From: Calonectria ilicicola
Lineage: Eukaryota; Ascomycota; Sordariomycetes; Hypocreales; Nectriaceae
Reading direction: 5' to 3'
Assembly: GCA_020809705.1 (NCBI GenBank)
Contig: CP085827.1
Coordinates: forward strand, 5,952,001 to 6,016,000
DNA length: 64,000 nucleotides
The notes beneath the pieces were generated by a model, which did not search any database, was not told where the DNA came from, and saw only the letters and a list, made by a program, of their open reading frames with translations. This document shows, piece after piece, positions 1 through 9,919 of the stretch. Each line of letters starts with the position of its first letter. Position 1 is the first letter of the stretch. The position numbers were made by a program, and so were the translations under genes.

Positions 1-3000
1 CAGTGATACTGATGCAGGCAGGAATCATAGATGCAACTGTTGCCGCCTTGACATTTGAGAGGCTGTCTTCTATCTGATCTAGCGCTTTCCCAATAAAAGG
101 GTAGTCCTTGCCGTCAAGAAAGCTCACAAGTATCTCAGGTGGTTGGTCGGGAGAAACACGAGGAGCACTACCAGATGTGATCTCAATGCGAGAATTTGCC
201 ACTTGGGCTACAAACTCCATATCTGCTGCGACGAGAGCACTCGTATCAACGGAAATGGGGTAGGCTGCCTCAAAATACCCGGTGGAATTAATCCCAAGAC
301 CCTGCTCATTGCCAACCATGTAGACAGTAGGCACATTTCTGTCAGTGAAATTCTGTGAGAAAGATTGAATGGCAGCGGCAGCAATCAGATCGGCTGGGGT
401 ATTGCTGGTAGTGTTACTGATCTGAAGGAGTTTTTGGGTAACCTCGGCATCCAGGTTGATTTCGTAGTTCATTTCACGAGGTTGATAAGCTTCCTCCGCT
501 GATTCCAGCTCCCAGTACTCCAGATCAGATTCAACATTGATGATGTGGTTCTCCATAGATTTTGTGATAGTAGCGGTTTGTGCAGCTTGCGGAAAGGCCG
601 AACCGCTAACGAGCGCATCGAGATCCTTAGTAACAGTTTTCCAAGACGAAAGATCCAGAGTAAGCTGATACGCGGCTAAAGCAAGTTTACCGGCGCTAGG
701 GAAATAGTCCACCGCTAACAATGGCCCACTGGCCAGGTCTAAGTGTGACCTTGATGTAGAAAGCTTTGCTGAAACGGCGGATGAGGTATCATGAATATTA
801 AGAACAAATGCCTCGGATGACTCAAGTCGAGTATGACGGTGCCATCGACCATTTTCCCTTGTAAGGACAGTACGCAGGGAAGGATGGCGTGCAACCAGAT
901 TTTCAATGGCAGTTTTGAGATTTGAAAGGATCATGGGTTGGTTCAAACGAAGCTGTAATGTTCTGTGGACTTGGAGGCGATCCATAGGCAAATCAAGTCC
1001 CTCGCCCAGCGCAAGGCTCTCTGCTGCGCTCAAACCAGAGCGATCGGTAACCTCTCTATCGGGCTTCTGGTCATTCAGTCCAAGAAATTTAAACCTATCC
1101 TCCCCATTTTCGATAGTTACTGGGCTGCTTGAGTCCTGAGCACTGCCGCTCTCGGCGTCACCAAGAGATGTTGAGCTCGCAAGCCATTCACTGGCGTCTA
1201 TTTCGAGCTTCAATTGGTTATCAATGCGCTGCATCATGTCATTGTCCTTGATACCATTTGCCCAAGCGAGAATTGCTCTGCGATCCACCTTGCCAGATGT
1301 AGAAATGGGGAGCTCAGTCACAGCAAACCAGACTGATGGAACTTGGTGCGATGACATATGACGATGCAACTCATCGCAGATAGGGTCAGGTTGACCGACA
1401 TATTTCAGACGACGGTCTGAAGCCAAGAAGCTCAACTGCCCAGCTTTTTTTTCTCCCTCAAAGCTAACCAGGGCTACAAGGCAATTGGCACAGGTACCTC
1501 TTTCAGGTGTAACCGCTGCAACCTGTCGTACGGAGCCCAGAGACTTTCGGATAAGCTGCTCAGTCTTGGCGTGTTCTAGTATCTTAGAGTCTGAGTTCTT
1601 CCGACGCACAAATTGCAAAGTACCATCAGCAAGGTTGAAACGAACTAAATCGCCGGTGAGAAAACAATATCTCTCTCCAATCTCATGGGCACCAAACATG
1701 GGCTCAGGTAGCATCTTTGGTCGAGGCACAAAAGCGGCCTGCGATGCACCATTGTTTCCGAGATAGGATTGGGCAATAGAGGGTCCTTCAAGCATAAGCT
1801 CACCGATTGCCCCAATAGGCGCGAGGCGGCTAGAGTCTTCTGGGTCCATCACCCAAGCAGAACAACCATGGGGCCATCCAAGGTTAGCCGTGGCAGCACC
1901 TTCAGACAGTGGAACCGTCATAAAAGGGAACCCGCTGACTTCAGCCAATCCATAGGCATTAATTAATAGAGATCGAGATGCCCACTTGCGAACATTGGTC
2001 TCCGTCATGACCTCACCGGAAATGTTAAGAGATTCGACGTCGATGAGCTCATCAGGCTCAAATAAATCAGCAGTAGCAGGAGTCAAACAGGCCATGTTGG
2101 GCCTCATTCGCTGGCAAACCGCTCGCATGTCACGCAATCTATCTTCCTCAGAGGGGGTACAAACACAGCCACCTTGAGTGAGAGTTAGGAATATTTCGCT
2201 AACGCTGGTATGATGGTCATAAGATGAGAATTGCAGAATTCTTGTGTCTTCTGAAAGATCAAGCCCATTGCAGTTAGCCTCGATAGAGGATACAAACGCC
2301 TCGTGAGCAATGGCCAAGTGCTTTAGACTTCCAGTGTTTCCAGAGGTCGAGACAATGAATGCAGGTCGAGAAGGCTGAATATCAACATTTGGGCGGCGTT
2401 GAGAAACAGTTAGGGATTCGTCAAGCTTTGAAAGTCCCAGTACGGTTCGTGCGAATCCAGTGAGTTTAGTTTGATACTCGGGGCTGGTCAGAATGACAGA
2501 TGTGTTGAGAATCCGAAGAGTGAGTGCAAGTTGGTCAACGGGAAGGGAGGGGTTCAACGGAGCGAAAACGCCGCCAGCCTTAAGCACGGCTAAATATATA
2601 ACAGGGACCCAGCCAGACTTGTCAAAACAAGTAGCCACGACTTGGCCTACATTAACACCAATCTTGATCAATTCCAAAGCCAGAGCATCAGAATACTGAT
2701 CTAACTCAGCGTATGTCAAGGTAACATCCCAGGACACGCTAGCTTCAGCATGGGGGGTGATCTCAGCTTGGTCAGTGATCAATTCATGGAGACAAGATGA
2801 TTGTCCTGAGGGTACGCGACCGGCGAGGATGCGTGCTTTGTCCAAGTCTTCAGAACTAATAAGCGAAACAATCCTCAAAGGATTGTTATCAGCAACAGAA
2901 CGCAGCTGCTTAAAGGCCCGTGAAAGCTGAGCAGCAAGGTATGGAATTATATGATGATCGACAATGTTTGAGTCAACGGCCATTTCAGCATTCAAACTTC

Positions 3001-3553
3001 CCCCTTCTCCTGAGCAAAGAATTACCAGAGGAGTAGTGCCATTTACAAGGCCATCATCATTTGCCAAGATATCATGCTGCTCGCTGAGAGGAATGCTGGG
3101 GCTATAGAAAACGGAAGACCGGAAAGTATGCCCGGCCTCGTCATCGCTCCTTTGCAGCGAGGTAGTTGACTGAACTGGGGTTGTCCAGTTGTCGATCTTC
3201 TGTTGAATAGCATGAACATGGCTCTCAATGGATTCTTCAGCATCCAGTTCAATTGTCAAATGATTAGGTGCCTCTTGAGCTTGCGTCTCGGCACTGTCAT
3301 CAGTAACACTGGCTCCAAAAACAACAGCATCAGAGCTGCCAACGTGCGCCTTGACGACCATGCCCCAGGCCAAAAACAACTGAGCTGGGGTCAGAGCACT
3401 AGCCAAGTTCTCGATGGGGGATTCATCCGGAGCGAGGTCCAAGGACCAGTGGGTATCCAGACGACCGGCTAGGATTCCGGCGGCCATGTCGGGGAAGTTA
3501 GTAGGCAAAGCGCTTTCGGCGATGATATCGGGGGCAGATCTCGGGTTAGACAT
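1..3553 (-). CDS. NRPS-type protein, 5' part (truncated by window edge), with degenerate motifs
   Basis: An open frame of about 1,184 codons starts at the ATG at 3551-3553 and runs off the left edge with no stop. The first ~250 residues resemble the C-terminal half of a condensation domain. An adenylation domain follows: LTYAEL, an altered A3 loop (STSGNTGSLK, plus-strand ~2311-2352), A5 NAYGLAEVSG, A7 YCFLTGDLVRF and an intact A10 LPISTSGKVDRR (~1270-1310). The A8 region lacks the usual RGxRIE..E pattern. After A10 I see no thiolation motif with its serine. A C/E-like domain comes next, in which HHxxxDxxSW reads YQLTLDLSSW (641-670), so the catalytic His pair is lost. Family knowledge: NRPSs load amino acids on a carrier domain and join or epimerise them. 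Inference: this module may be inactive or act as a scaffold. The product is unknown. Motif calls are solid; domain borders are approximate. Confidence 0.8.
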   Translation of the reverse strand, partial: MSNPRSAPDIIAESALPTNFPDMAAGILAGRLDTHWSLDLAPDESPIENLASALTPAQLFLAWGMVVKAHVGSSDAVVFGASVTDDSAETQAQEAPNHLTIELDAEESIESHVHAIQQKIDNWTTPVQSTTSLQRSDDEAGHTFRSSVFYSPSIPLSEQHDILANDDGLVNGTTPLVILCSGEGGSLNAEMAVDSNIVDHHIIPYLAAQLSRAFKQLRSVADNNPLRIVSLISSEDLDKARILAGRVPSGQSSCLHELITDQAEITPHAEASVSWDVTLTYAELDQYSDALALELIKIGVNVGQVVATCFDKSGWVPVIYLAVLKAGGVFAPLNPSLPVDQLALTLRILNTSVILTSPEYQTKLTGFARTVLGLSKLDESLTVSQRRPNVDIQPSRPAFIVSTSGNTGSLKHLAIAHEAFVSSIEANCNGLDLSEDTRILQFSSYDHHTSVSEIFLTLTQGGCVCTPSEEDRLRDMRAVCQRMRPNMACLTPATADLFEPDELIDVESLNISGEVMTETNVRKWASRSLLINAYGLAEVSGFPFMTVPLSEGAATANLGWPHGCSAWVMDPEDSSRLAPIGAIGELMLEGPSIAQSYLGNNGASQAAFVPRPKMLPEPMFGAHEIGERYCFLTGDLVRFNLADGTLQFVRRKNSDSKILEHAKTEQLIRKSLGSVRQVAAVTPERGTCANCLVALVSFEGEKKAGQLSFLASDRRLKYVGQPDPICDELHRHMSSHQVPSVWFAVTELPISTSGKVDRRAILAWANGIKDNDMMQRIDNQLKLEIDASEWLASSTSLGDAESGSAQDSSSPVTIENGEDRFKFLGLNDQKPDREVTDRSGLSAAESLALGEGLDLPMDRLQVHRTLQLRLNQPMILSNLKTAIENLVARHPSLRTVLTRENGRWHRHTRLESSEAFVLNIHDTSSAVSAKLSTSRSHLDLASGPLLAVDYFPSAGKLALAAYQLTLDLSSWKTVTKDLDALVSGSAFPQAAQTATITKSMENHIINVESDLEYWELESAEEAYQPREMNYEINLDAEVTQKLLQISNTTSNTPADLIAAAAIQSFSQNFTDRNVPTVYMVGNEQGLGINSTGYFEAAYPISVDTSALVAADMEFVAQVANSRIEITSGSAPRVSPDQPPEILVSFLDGKDYPFIGKALDQIEDSLSNVKAATVASMIPACISIT

Positions 3554-6500
3554 TATGATGATCTATTGGCAATCGTTATCGCCCAAACCGATGAGAGTCG
3601 GGGTTATTCAGTATATCCAGCAATGGCGAAACTGTGCCTAATGGGAGATGTAAAGTGAACAAGTTTGAAAGATGGATCAACAACAAGGATTTACTGCGAC
3701 CTTCTGAATGAAACAAAACTTTATGTCCAAAGAGCAAGAGCTAGTCTACAGGTAAAAAAAAAAAAAAAGCAGGGCATCTCATTATTGAACTCCGCATCAC
3801 GTCATCTACATTGGACAGATAGAGGACTAGCCGATCGGGAAAAAAGAGAAAAGGACTCGAGTGCCCCGAGCCTTGCTTCCCAGGCTATGCATGATTTGTC
3901 CTGACACAGCACTCTTGGGCACACCGTTCGCCTTGCACTTACTCCCTGCGTCTGTTTGCTGACCAGGCTAATTCCTCGGGCTGCCAAATACGCCATCTAA
4001 TCTCGCGATTCTCCGCCTTTTTGACCATGGTCGGGCCCAAAGGATGCAAAAATGCTTACCAACTCCATGCTCCAAGGCACGTTGACAGATTCGGCAGGAT
4101 TGGGCTGACGTTGCAGAACACTCTCGCCCTGAAGGCTTGACGGGAGCTGCAGGGGCACCGCGCATCCTACCATCACGCTAAGCGAATCCTTCATCCTCCT
4201 CGCGAACGGACAATTTCCTTCAATATTTAGCGAAAGTGGTGAAGGTACTCTGCTACCTCAGATACGAAATTAAAGACACATTGAAGCATTTGTAGAGAAT
4301 AAAACCAATACATAGTACATGGTTTATTTTAATATTTATTTGAATGCTTCTTTTATCTATTAGCATCAAGCCCAATAGTTAACGTTGAAGGTATCAGATA
4401 TACCAAACACAGGTAAAATTCCGTGGTCTGATCCACTTTTTGGAAGGATGCTGATAAAGTGGGTTCACCAAAGCTGAAGATTGAGCTAAGCCCCTTTGAA
4501 CAGGGATACCCGTCACCAAAATATCTGTCGATCCTTGCCAAGCTGCCAGGGGTTGCCCAAAGAAAACAAAATCCTAGCCCAGTCCAGCGCAAAGGTGTCT
4601 GAAACAGCCCGGCACGATCCGAAAATCAGAGTTTATCCTCGTTCCAACAATAGACATTATACCTCTTCGCAAACCTAAATATAGTATAGAATCAGGGTGC
4701 AAAAACTATGTGCTTAGCCTCAATAACGTACTAGGAGAGATTATCATAATGCGGGGGAGCCAACTGATCCCGTTAAATACACCTTTATTCCATGCAAAGT
4801 CATGGAAAGCCTTAGCCAACATTATTGGCAAAGGCATAAGATCCATCTTCCTATTCAAACCGCACACATCACCATGATAATAATCACATGTTGGGTTTGC
4901 TCAAACCTTCCTTCTGGTTCTAAAACCAGAGTGTGGTTTAGGCTTCCTATTCCGCATTGAAATCTACAAAAAATGGATAGAATCGTGTTTAGTGGCATTA
5001 CCATGCATGACTTGAAGAGGTGGGGACAGGGAATTACCTAGATCGATACCCAAAGCATCCAATTACGAGGGACTTGCTAAGACTGTTGTATTTGACTTGT
5101 CGGAAACCAGCGCGAATTTAAACTACCCTATACTTTTTCTCCATCTAAAATCTACCACACGCCACTGTGACAAGTCTGTGGATCTGGCAAGAAGCGAACA
5201 TTGCGGAAATCCGATGTTAGTTGGTCGGTTGTGCGGCACTGATTCGGTCATCTTTTTATTGCACGTAACAAGCATCTCGTCAGAATACCGAGGTGGGGTG
5301 ACGTAAGATAGTCCTTGAATCTTGGAAGGATTCGGTGTTGGATTTTTTTCTCAAGATCGGCATAAATCCTTGTACATCCTTTGAAGTGCAGAACTGTCAC
5401 AGCCAATAGAGTGCGTAAAAAAAGCACGACAGGATTCCTCTGTCACCAGTGGGTGGCGAATAGAAATCCCTAATAAGACCCATTGCGGGTACTAATCTAA
5501 CCACATTACCTTCTATTGGCTGATTTCGAGTCTTGTGGGGCAGAAACTAAGCTGACCTTGGTTCGCATGGAGATGCCAGATTGATGGTCTACCATAAACC
5601 CTTCACTCACTCAAGCATTATTAACTGTTGTAACGATTCGTAGATGAAAGAAAACGCAGAAGGGAAGTAGGATAGAATTTAGGACTTTGGACTTGGAAAA
5701 GGCAACGCAGAAAGATCATGCCGAGCTAGAAGTGACGCGAGAGGTAGGCGTAACAGCAACTGACGATAGATTTTACAGCACTATAATCAGATGATGATGG
5801 GATATTTGGATGCTTTTGAAATGATCAAATGTATCGGTGACTTTATGTAAAGCAAACTAAAGCCAGTAGTATCAGTGCATTTGATATCTCTCGGGATCGT
5901 GACTAACGGGGAGCCGATGATTTTAGAAATCATGCACCGGTTGGCTAAAATCAAGTCACTTATAGTTGTGCAAGGCAAGATTCATGAATTCCTCACAAGG
6001 GGTATAGTGGTCGGGCAGAGACCTGAGAAGCGGACATATAGTCATCTTTGCTCAGCCCTTTTGGAGAAACTATTTGAGTAGAATTTGTTTAAAGTTTAGA
6101 GATCTTCTCAGCAGTCCTCCATAATTATCTGGACCTTGTTCGCTAGATGTTAGTGCGCCACGGTTTGTTGTTTGGTTCAACAAATTGCTAATGGTTGAAC
6201 TTGACAACACGCCGTCAGTTTCTGAACTCAGGGTGCGAGTGACTTCTGGAAATGGGGGTTATGTAGGCAAAGGGTCGTTATTATGGATGTTTCTAGCGTC
6301 AAAGATTCGTCCTAGCGTCTGGGGATATTTCTTTTTGGCAGAATTCTGGGTTTCTGACAACTCTCGAAGCGCAGGTCCATAGACCTTAACTCGATCAACA
6401 TGTTTAATCATAGATTTAAGCTCATTTCGCAAATCAGCAACATGCAGCAAAATTAAGGCCGCTGAAATATGCAATGTGTAATGGTGATGGGACTTTACCA

Positions 6501-7296
6501 GAAATTTCCAACTATCTGACGATTTGGCTTTGCTAAGACAAGGATTTGTGCGGCCCCTTCCGTACAAATAGTGGCTCAATCACCTTCTATGCCCCAAGAC
6601 ATGAGCCTGAGCTTCCCAATGTTGTACAGGCCTGGCCTCATGAAAATAATAAAAAATGTACAATAAACCATGTGTAAAATAAATATGTGCGTTGATGTGT
6701 TGGCTTTTCAGCGACCGTAGCTTTGTGAGCAAGTCGTGAAGCCAGCCACGCAATCTCAAGAGACGATTCTCAAACAAGGTGCAGCGCAGCATTGCTGTCT
6801 TTTATATACGGGAACGGGGGCGTAGCTGATCTCAGATAAGCATAAGTGTGTGCCATGGGAATGATGGGAGAGTGAGACTGGAAGCACCGAAAGTATTTAT
6901 TCAAGAATTTCGCTGTGAGAGACTAGCGCTGAATCGCATTCAAATTATAGCTTTTGGTGGGACATTTGTAGGCGAGACTAACCTTCGCTAGCAAACTCAG
7001 CACAAGTCATCTACCCGTTCACTCGATTGGGCAAGTTAGCCGGTCCCCTCTATCTTGGCAGGGTACTCGGTCACCGGATCACCGAGTCATCCGACTCGGC
7101 ACTGCGGGAGGGATTATCTCCGTCCATACAGAGGGGAGCTCGTGCGATTTGATACTTTCGGGAAAATGATATAAGATTCACCAGGGACATGATATTTTTC
7201 AAATTCGAGACTACAGAGTTTGGGCCATCTCCAATTCAACGTTCTTTGCTGCCCGCTTTGGAAAACCATCAAACACTCGATTGTCAGTTTGAGATA
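3554..7296. other. Gene-poor interval upstream of the NRPS gene and DLH
   Basis: No reading frame here has a recognisable domain or convincing splice structure. The 5' end is the NRPS promoter side and includes a 15-nt A tract at 3754-3768. The rest is AT-rich, unique-looking sequence with only short frames. Confidence 0.6.
7065..7087. promoter_or_regulatory. Inverted repeat ACTCGGT-N9-ACCGAGT upstream of the dienelactone hydrolase
   Basis: A perfect 7-bp inverted repeat (7065-7071 with 7081-7087) has a 9-bp spacer and contains CGG-N11-CCG, the spacing used by Gal4-type Zn2Cys6 dimers. It sits about 210 bp before the DLH start. It is followed at 7091-7099 by the small palindrome CCGACTCGG. 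It lacks the A/T-rich core of the cluster motif found further right, so any regulator would differ. The binding role is inference. Confidence 0.4.
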
Positions 7297-8172
7297 ATGT
7301 CTTGTCGAGATTGCTATAGAGGCTTTATTCATGACTATGCTCAGCCCGTCGGGAGGCAAAAAATGATTGACGGGATTCAAACCTATGTTGCGGGTACGCC
7401 GGATCAACAAACTTCAAAATCCACCATCATCCTCATCACAGATATCTTCGGCCTCAACATCGTCAACAATAAACTCCTGGCTGACTTCTTGGCCACCAAA
7501 ACGGGCTGTCAGGTATTAGTTCCCGACGTTATCCCTGGCGGTGGAGTTCCAGCATCGCTTCTTCTCCCGATGGAATCCTTTGCCGTGATGGCAGAGTGGT
7601 GGGATATTCTGGGTCACCTAGCTCGTATCATCTCAATCATGCGGTTGCTGCCGTATATCCTACCTGCGATACGCGGGGCACAACTGGCTTACGCAACGAT
7701 CTTGGCATTCGCGAAGGCCGTGAAAATCAGCCTCCCCGAGGGTGGCAAGCTTGGTGTAGCTGGGTACTGCTGGGGAGGACGGCAGGCAGCCATGCTGGCG
7801 CTCGAACCGGCGGCTCTCGACATCTCGGGACAGCCTCTCGTTGATGCTAACTATATTGCACACCCATCATCGCTAAAGATCCCGAGCGACATTTTAGAAT
7901 CAGTTCGGTCCTTCAACGTCCCACTTAGCATGACGATTGCAGACGAGGACTTTGCAATGCCCAAGAATAAGGTCATTGAGCTCCAAGAGCAGATACGACA
8001 AGAATTCGGCACTGGGAAGGGAGAGAATGAGGTTCCTTATGAAATAATCACGTACGACGGCTGTAGGCACGGATTTGCTTGCAGAGGAAATCGTTCGGAT
8101 CCACATGTAGATGAGTGCGCAAATAGGGCTTCTATGCAGGCCGTGAGCTGGTTTAAACGATTCTTGGCTTAG
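7297..8172 (+). CDS. Dienelactone hydrolase family protein
   Basis: Single-exon gene of 291 aa. The start chosen is the ATG at 7297 (MSCRDCYRGF); an in-frame ATG at 7189 would add 36 residues that do not look like the family. The alpha/beta-hydrolase fold carries the DLH-type Cys-Asp-His triad: Cys158 in GYCWGG, Asp216 or Asp218 in IADEDF and His258 in CRHGF. The ITDIFGLN stretch near residue 49 is the usual oxyanion-side motif. Family members hydrolyse enol-lactones and other strained esters in aromatic catabolism; many fungal ones have unknown substrates. The gene converges on the P450 gene, with only 34 bp between stop codons, so the two could serve one small pathway. The length is slightly above a typical fungal DLH (~250 aa). 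Confidence 0.88.
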   Translation: MSCRDCYRGFIHDYAQPVGRQKMIDGIQTYVAGTPDQQTSKSTIILITDIFGLNIVNNKLLADFLATKTGCQVLVPDVIPGGGVPASLLLPMESFAVMAEWWDILGHLARIISIMRLLPYILPAIRGAQLAYATILAFAKAVKISLPEGGKLGVAGYCWGGRQAAMLALEPAALDISGQPLVDANYIAHPSSLKIPSDILESVRSFNVPLSMTIADEDFAMPKNKVIELQEQIRQEFGTGKGENEVPYEIITYDGCRHGFACRGNRSDPHVDECANRASMQAVSWFKRFLA

Positions 8173-8206
8173 TTTTAAAAGAATTTTATCGAATACTCTT
8201 TCAATT

Positions 8207-9919
8207 TCACTCTCTCGGGGTCAAGTAAATATTGAGAGGACCTTTCTGCCACAGGATATACACTTCAGCCTCATCGTACCAACCCAAACTCTCTTTACTT
8301 ATCGAAATGTCAAAGTTCCATATGAGGCGGGAAAGAATGATGCGCATCTCAGAATATGCGAGACTAAAACTGAGTCAGAATGTAATGCTAAATTCCTATG
8401 GGATACCTTACTTTTTTCCGATGCAATTCCGAGGTCCTATGGAGAAGGGCTGGAATGCATCCTTCTGGTCATTCGCGAATCGCGGATCACCAATCCACCT
8501 CTCAGGGATGAAGGAGTCGGGCAACAGGAAATGGTCGGGATTGTGGTATACAGCCCAGTGGTAGATTTCGACAACCGTCTATGATTCGTTAGGTACGGCG
8601 AGATACCTCGAATATCGGGGAACTCACGCCTTCAGGAACGTATTTTCCCACAATCACGTCGCCACCCGGCGCGATACGGCGTGGCGAGCCGCTTGGCACA
8701 GGAGGATATATACGCAGGGTCTCGTCTAGAACCGCGAGCAGATATTGAAGCTTCTGAACGGTAAGAAGATTAATTTCATCCTCGTTAGTAAAAGCTGATC
8801 GAACTTCGTTCGTCAATTTGGTGAGGACCTGTGGGTGGGTTGTGAGGTAAAAGACTGCGGCAGAAAGCAGTGTGGCGGTCGTCTCAGAACCGGTCATAAT
8901 TAGGAGACCCGCATTAGAAGCGAGCTCATCGAATGTAATCGCCTAATAATTTGTTTTCGGTGAGTGTTAGGCTCTATGACTGGTACGTGGGTATCAACCT
9001 ACGCCTTCTTCTTTCGAGTCCTTGCGCGTCATAGAATCCATAAAGTCTGGACGTTCGGTAACAACCGATAATCTTTTGCGCACCTTCTCGGCTGATAATT
9101 GGTTGTGTTGTTCGAATTTGGATTTTACCTCATTGGGCACCAAGTACATCAATAACTTCTCTACAACAGGATATCGTCTCATGTTAGATGCCCAAGCAAA
9201 GCTCTTGACGCTTGCGAATATGAGTGCCACCCAAGGATGGTAGTCAGAAGTCTCAAGGCAGCCAAAAGGCTCGCCAAAAGCCAGGTCTCCGACGAGGTCG
9301 AAGGTGATGAAATTAAACCAATTTACCATGTTTAGAGGTCGAGCTCCGTTGCCACACTGCTCATGAAGTTTCTGAAATAGCAAGTCAACGTATGACTGAA
9401 TAATTGGCTGCTGCTTGAGCATTGTTTGGGCTGAGAAGCCGTGCGCCAAGAGAGAGCGATACCGACGATGGTCTTCTCGGTTGGCACCGATGATGTTATT
9501 TGTGTTTGCCCTCTGATGGACGGGGTCTTTGCCATGTTCCCCGGTTCCGTTTTTGCGGTGTCCGCGAATGTCCTTCCAGGCATCTGGATGGTTGTAAGAA
9601 AGGGTTCTAGGTGCTATTCGCACGATGGGGCCGTATTTTTGGTGTAATTTTAGAATATGTTGATGAACCTGGCCGGATAAAGACATGCGAGTATACGGAA
9701 TCTGAGTCATGGCCATGAGCTTTGGGCCAGGATAGCTGCGGAGAGGATGCAGGAAGACATTGTAAAATAGGTTTCCCAGGGTATAGACGATGATCTACCT
9801 GCAGTGAGCATGCAATCGACCCCGAATAGTTTGATGCTTACTAGTGTAACAAGAAGTAGAGGCAAAGCCACTGCCGGCCTAAGTGCCATGAGGGTCTGTA
9901 TGCAAGTGGGCGCTCCCAT
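8207..9919 (-). CDS. Cytochrome P450 monooxygenase, membrane-anchored
   Basis: Five exons: 9842-9919, 9003-9794, 8628-8942, 8412-8578 and 8207-8363 (introns 9795-9841, 8943-9002, 8579-8627, 8364-8411), total 502 aa. An N-terminal hydrophobic anchor leads into the [12 protein letters not shown] hinge typical of fungal microsomal P450s. The I-helix shows [12 protein letters not shown] (~301-312), the K-helix ExxR is in [10 protein letters not shown], and the haem-thiolate loop is [10 protein letters not shown] with Cys447. All invariant residues are present, so the enzyme should be active with a reductase at the ER. The sequence style resembles the isotrichodermin C-15 hydroxylase-like (CYP65-type) group; this assignment is from memory of the family. 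The substrate is unknown. The neighbouring DLH is convergent. Confidence 0.92.
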
